In this document: one piece after another, positions 41,868-43,378 of the stretch | Layout of the letters: each line of letters starts with the position of its first letter | Numbering within the stretch: the stretch's first letter is position 1 | DNA from: Verrucomicrobiales bacterium | GTDB lineage: Bacteria > Verrucomicrobiota > Verrucomicrobiia > Verrucomicrobiales > DEV007 | NCBI GenBank assembly: GCA_029233965.1 | Contig: JARGOP010000040.1 | Coordinates: forward strand, 1 to 43,378 | Direction of reading: 5' to 3' | DNA length: 43,378 nt | Made by a program: the position numbers and the translations under genes | Notes under the pieces: model-generated | The model's input: the letters and a program-made list of their open reading frames with translations, nothing else | The model's database searches: none | Told to the model about the DNA's origin: nothing

Positions 41868-41892
41868 CTCCAACGCACTCCAACGCAACGCT

Positions 41893-42816
41893 TCACTTTT
41901 TGAACTTTGGGATGAGAGCAATGGTTTCAGGTTCCTCTCCGTCAAAGACAACGTAGCGAAATTTCGAACGATATGCTTCGCCGGGCTGGATCGTGAATGG
42001 TTCTTCCACCATCGGACTGAAGACAAAATAGGGCTTTGAGGGGTGCAGCCGCACCCACTGTGGATAGCGAAAGTTGGCAGGATCCTGAATCGCGAGGACG
42101 CCGCAGGGCGCTCCATCGATAAGGCCGGACATTTTTACCCATTGGGGCCGGGTATGATTGCCCTCGATGCGACCATGCCCTTCGTTGGTTTGCATGAGAG
42201 CGTCCTCTTCGCCCATCCACTCGCGGCTGCCGCGGATCGCCATGCCGCCGTAGTGATACTTCTCAATCGTGAGGGGACTATCGCCGATCAGTTTTTGAGT
42301 CGAGGTCACGCCGATAGTGTAGGAGTTCGGGCCCTCGCTCACGGTCACTTCCCAGGTTTCACTGAGCACCGGTTTCGCACCCTCAGGAGCTTTAAGATCC
42401 TCCCATCTTTGTTTCACGATAAAACCGGCGCGGTTCTCCTCCTCAATCAGCTCGACTGTCTCTTCGAAGTGAATCTTGCCGGCCTCTTTTTTCTCGTTCC
42501 AGAACTCGGGTGCGCGTCCTTCGTAGCTCGTCTTCGTCCACGCAAAAAAGAGACCGTGCTGGTGCGGATGATCGGGGGCGTAGTCATCGGTGACCTGCTT
42601 GCCCGCCGGCGTGTAGATAGGATGAATATAGCCGCTGCGGGTGTAGACCGGATCATTGTCCGCCGCGTCTGCAGTTGGAGCCTTGTTGTAAACGAGTACG
42701 GTCGCGTCCCCGTTCAGGATCGTGATCGTTGCGTCCGTTTCTGTCACGCTCAGCGGACCGGCCTGAGCAAAAGACAGAAGTGAAAAACAAATGAAAAGGA
42801 AGAACGTTCGCTTCAT
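41893..42816 (-). CDS. Secreted DUF6807 (PmoA family) protein
   Basis: A 307-residue protein with a signal peptide (cleaved after AQA, ~19). The family text [39 protein letters not shown] is very characteristic of DUF6807, annotated as 'PmoA family' although it is not a methane monooxygenase. The fold is a galactose-mutarotase-like beta-sandwich with a histidine cluster; its role is thought to be in carbohydrate processing, unproven. It lies head-to-head with moaC and tail-to-tail with moaA. Confidence 0.88.
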   Translation of the reverse strand: MKRTFFLFICFSLLSFAQAGPLSVTETDATITILNGDATVLVYNKAPTADAADNDPVYTRSGYIHPIYTPAGKQVTDDYAPDHPHQHGLFFAWTKTSYEGRAPEFWNEKKEAGKIHFEETVELIEEENRAGFIVKQRWEDLKAPEGAKPVLSETWEVTVSEGPNSYTIGVTSTQKLIGDSPLTIEKYHYGGMAIRGSREWMGEEDALMQTNEGHGRIEGNHTRPQWVKMSGLIDGAPCGVLAIQDPANFRYPQWVRLHPSKPYFVFSPMVEEPFTIQPGEAYRSKFRYVVFDGEEPETIALIPKFKK

Positions 42817-42866
42817 CCCATCAGAATAGCTTTTTACATTTCACTTTCCCACCTTTTACTTTCCGA

Positions 42867-43328
42867 ATGTCCGACTCCCCTTCCCTCACCCATCTTCGCG
42901 AAGACGGCAGCGCTGCCATGGTCGATGTCTCGGAGAAACCGGTCGTCCGCCGGGAAGCGGTCGCGGCCGGATTCATTGAACTCCAGGCCGACACCGTCGC
43001 TGCGATCAGTGAAGGTCAGATGCCAAAGGGAGACGTCCTTGCGGTTGCACGGATCGCCGGCATTCAGGCCGCGAAGAAAACCGCGGACCTGATCCCGCTC
43101 TGCCACCAACTCCCTCTCACCAGGGTGGCGGTGGATTTTGAAATCGAAGCGACCGGTATTCGCATTTCAGCCACGGTTCGAACCGATGCCAGGACAGGGG
43201 TGGAAATGGAAGCCCTCACTGCCGTTTCCGTCGCCGCGCTGACGATCTACGACATGTGCAAAGCAATCGACAAGACGATGGTCATTCGCGAAGTGACCCT
43301 CGTCGAGAAAACGAAAGCGGCACCCTAG
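42867..43328 (+). CDS. moaC: Cyclic pyranopterin monophosphate synthase MoaC
   Basis: A 153-residue protein that converts 3',8-cyclo-GTP to cyclic pyranopterin monophosphate. Family motifs: [16 protein letters not shown] near the N-terminus, [16 protein letters not shown] in the middle, [23 protein letters not shown] near the C-terminus. Length is normal (E. coli about 160). It starts 50 bases from the divergent PmoA-like gene; only 50 bases of the window follow, with no gene visible in them. Confidence 0.95.
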   Translation: MSDSPSLTHLREDGSAAMVDVSEKPVVRREAVAAGFIELQADTVAAISEGQMPKGDVLAVARIAGIQAAKKTADLIPLCHQLPLTRVAVDFEIEATGIRISATVRTDARTGVEMEALTAVSVAALTIYDMCKAIDKTMVIREVTLVEKTKAAP

Positions 43329-43378
43329 TAGATGTCCCCATTTAAAGCGAAGGGTAAAGTGACCGGAGTTTGATTCTC

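Noticed and set aside
41893-42816. Methane monooxygenase subunit PmoA
   Set aside because: The 'PmoA family' label for DUF6807 is historical; the protein is a secreted beta-sandwich with no membrane helices and no partner pmoB or pmoC genes.

Overview
The window looks like a stretch of chromosome from a member of the PVC superphylum, most likely a Verrucomicrobiota bacterium with fairly GC-rich DNA. The basis is the company of families: an ECF sigma factor of the Rhodopirellula/Verrucomicrobium type, PQQ-like beta-propeller proteins, a planctomycete-type single-heme cytochrome domain, a NIPSNAP protein, a DUF6807/PmoA-like secreted protein, a DUF4340 protein beside a Gld-type ABC transporter, and many starts without a Shine-Dalgarno sequence. 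I saw no insertion sequences, integrases, rRNA, tRNA or CRISPR array. This assignment is inference from gene content, not from a marker gene.

Layout. The left end holds the 3' part of an autotransporter-type beta-barrel gene (+). From 24074 down to 1059 everything is on the minus strand. Read in transcription order, this run holds: two PQQ-like propeller proteins, a DUF3311 small membrane protein and a sodium:solute symporter; an AMP-ligase-like protein, an aldehyde dehydrogenase and an iron-dependent alcohol dehydrogenase; a five-gene cluster (circularly permuted ATP-grasp, alpha-E protein, transglutaminase-DUF2126, ATP-grasp/alpha-E fusion, transglutaminase); then a DinG-like helicase, a compact NagA-like deacetylase and a methyltransferase. 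Across a divergent AT-rich region (24075-24393) the plus strand carries an ECF sigma factor overlapping a gene for a membrane protein with an LptA/OstA-like outer domain, then DUF423, a small membrane protein and a tandem NIPSNAP protein. After a minus-strand cytochrome come a plus-strand zinc metalloprotease and an EF-hand esterase with overlapping ends. A second minus-strand block (40038 to 31886) holds a degenerate ABC ATPase with rodA, then a Gld-type ABC transporter (ATPase, permease, GldG, DUF4340) and a diheme lipoprotein cytochrome. The right end has a BamE-like lipoprotein, moaA, a PmoA-like protein (-) and moaC.

How the genes may work together. The ATP-grasp/alpha-E/transglutaminase cluster is a known predicted but biochemically obscure peptide-ligation system. 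Here it has two sets of parts, and one ATP-grasp copy has lost residues that its sister keeps. The ligase/ALDH/ADH trio with its symporter could interconvert a carboxylate, aldehyde and alcohol. The sigma factor and LptA-domain protein look like an envelope-sensing pair. The degenerate ABC protein is likely coupled to rodA and may serve cell elongation. These four loci are the most interesting parts of the window.
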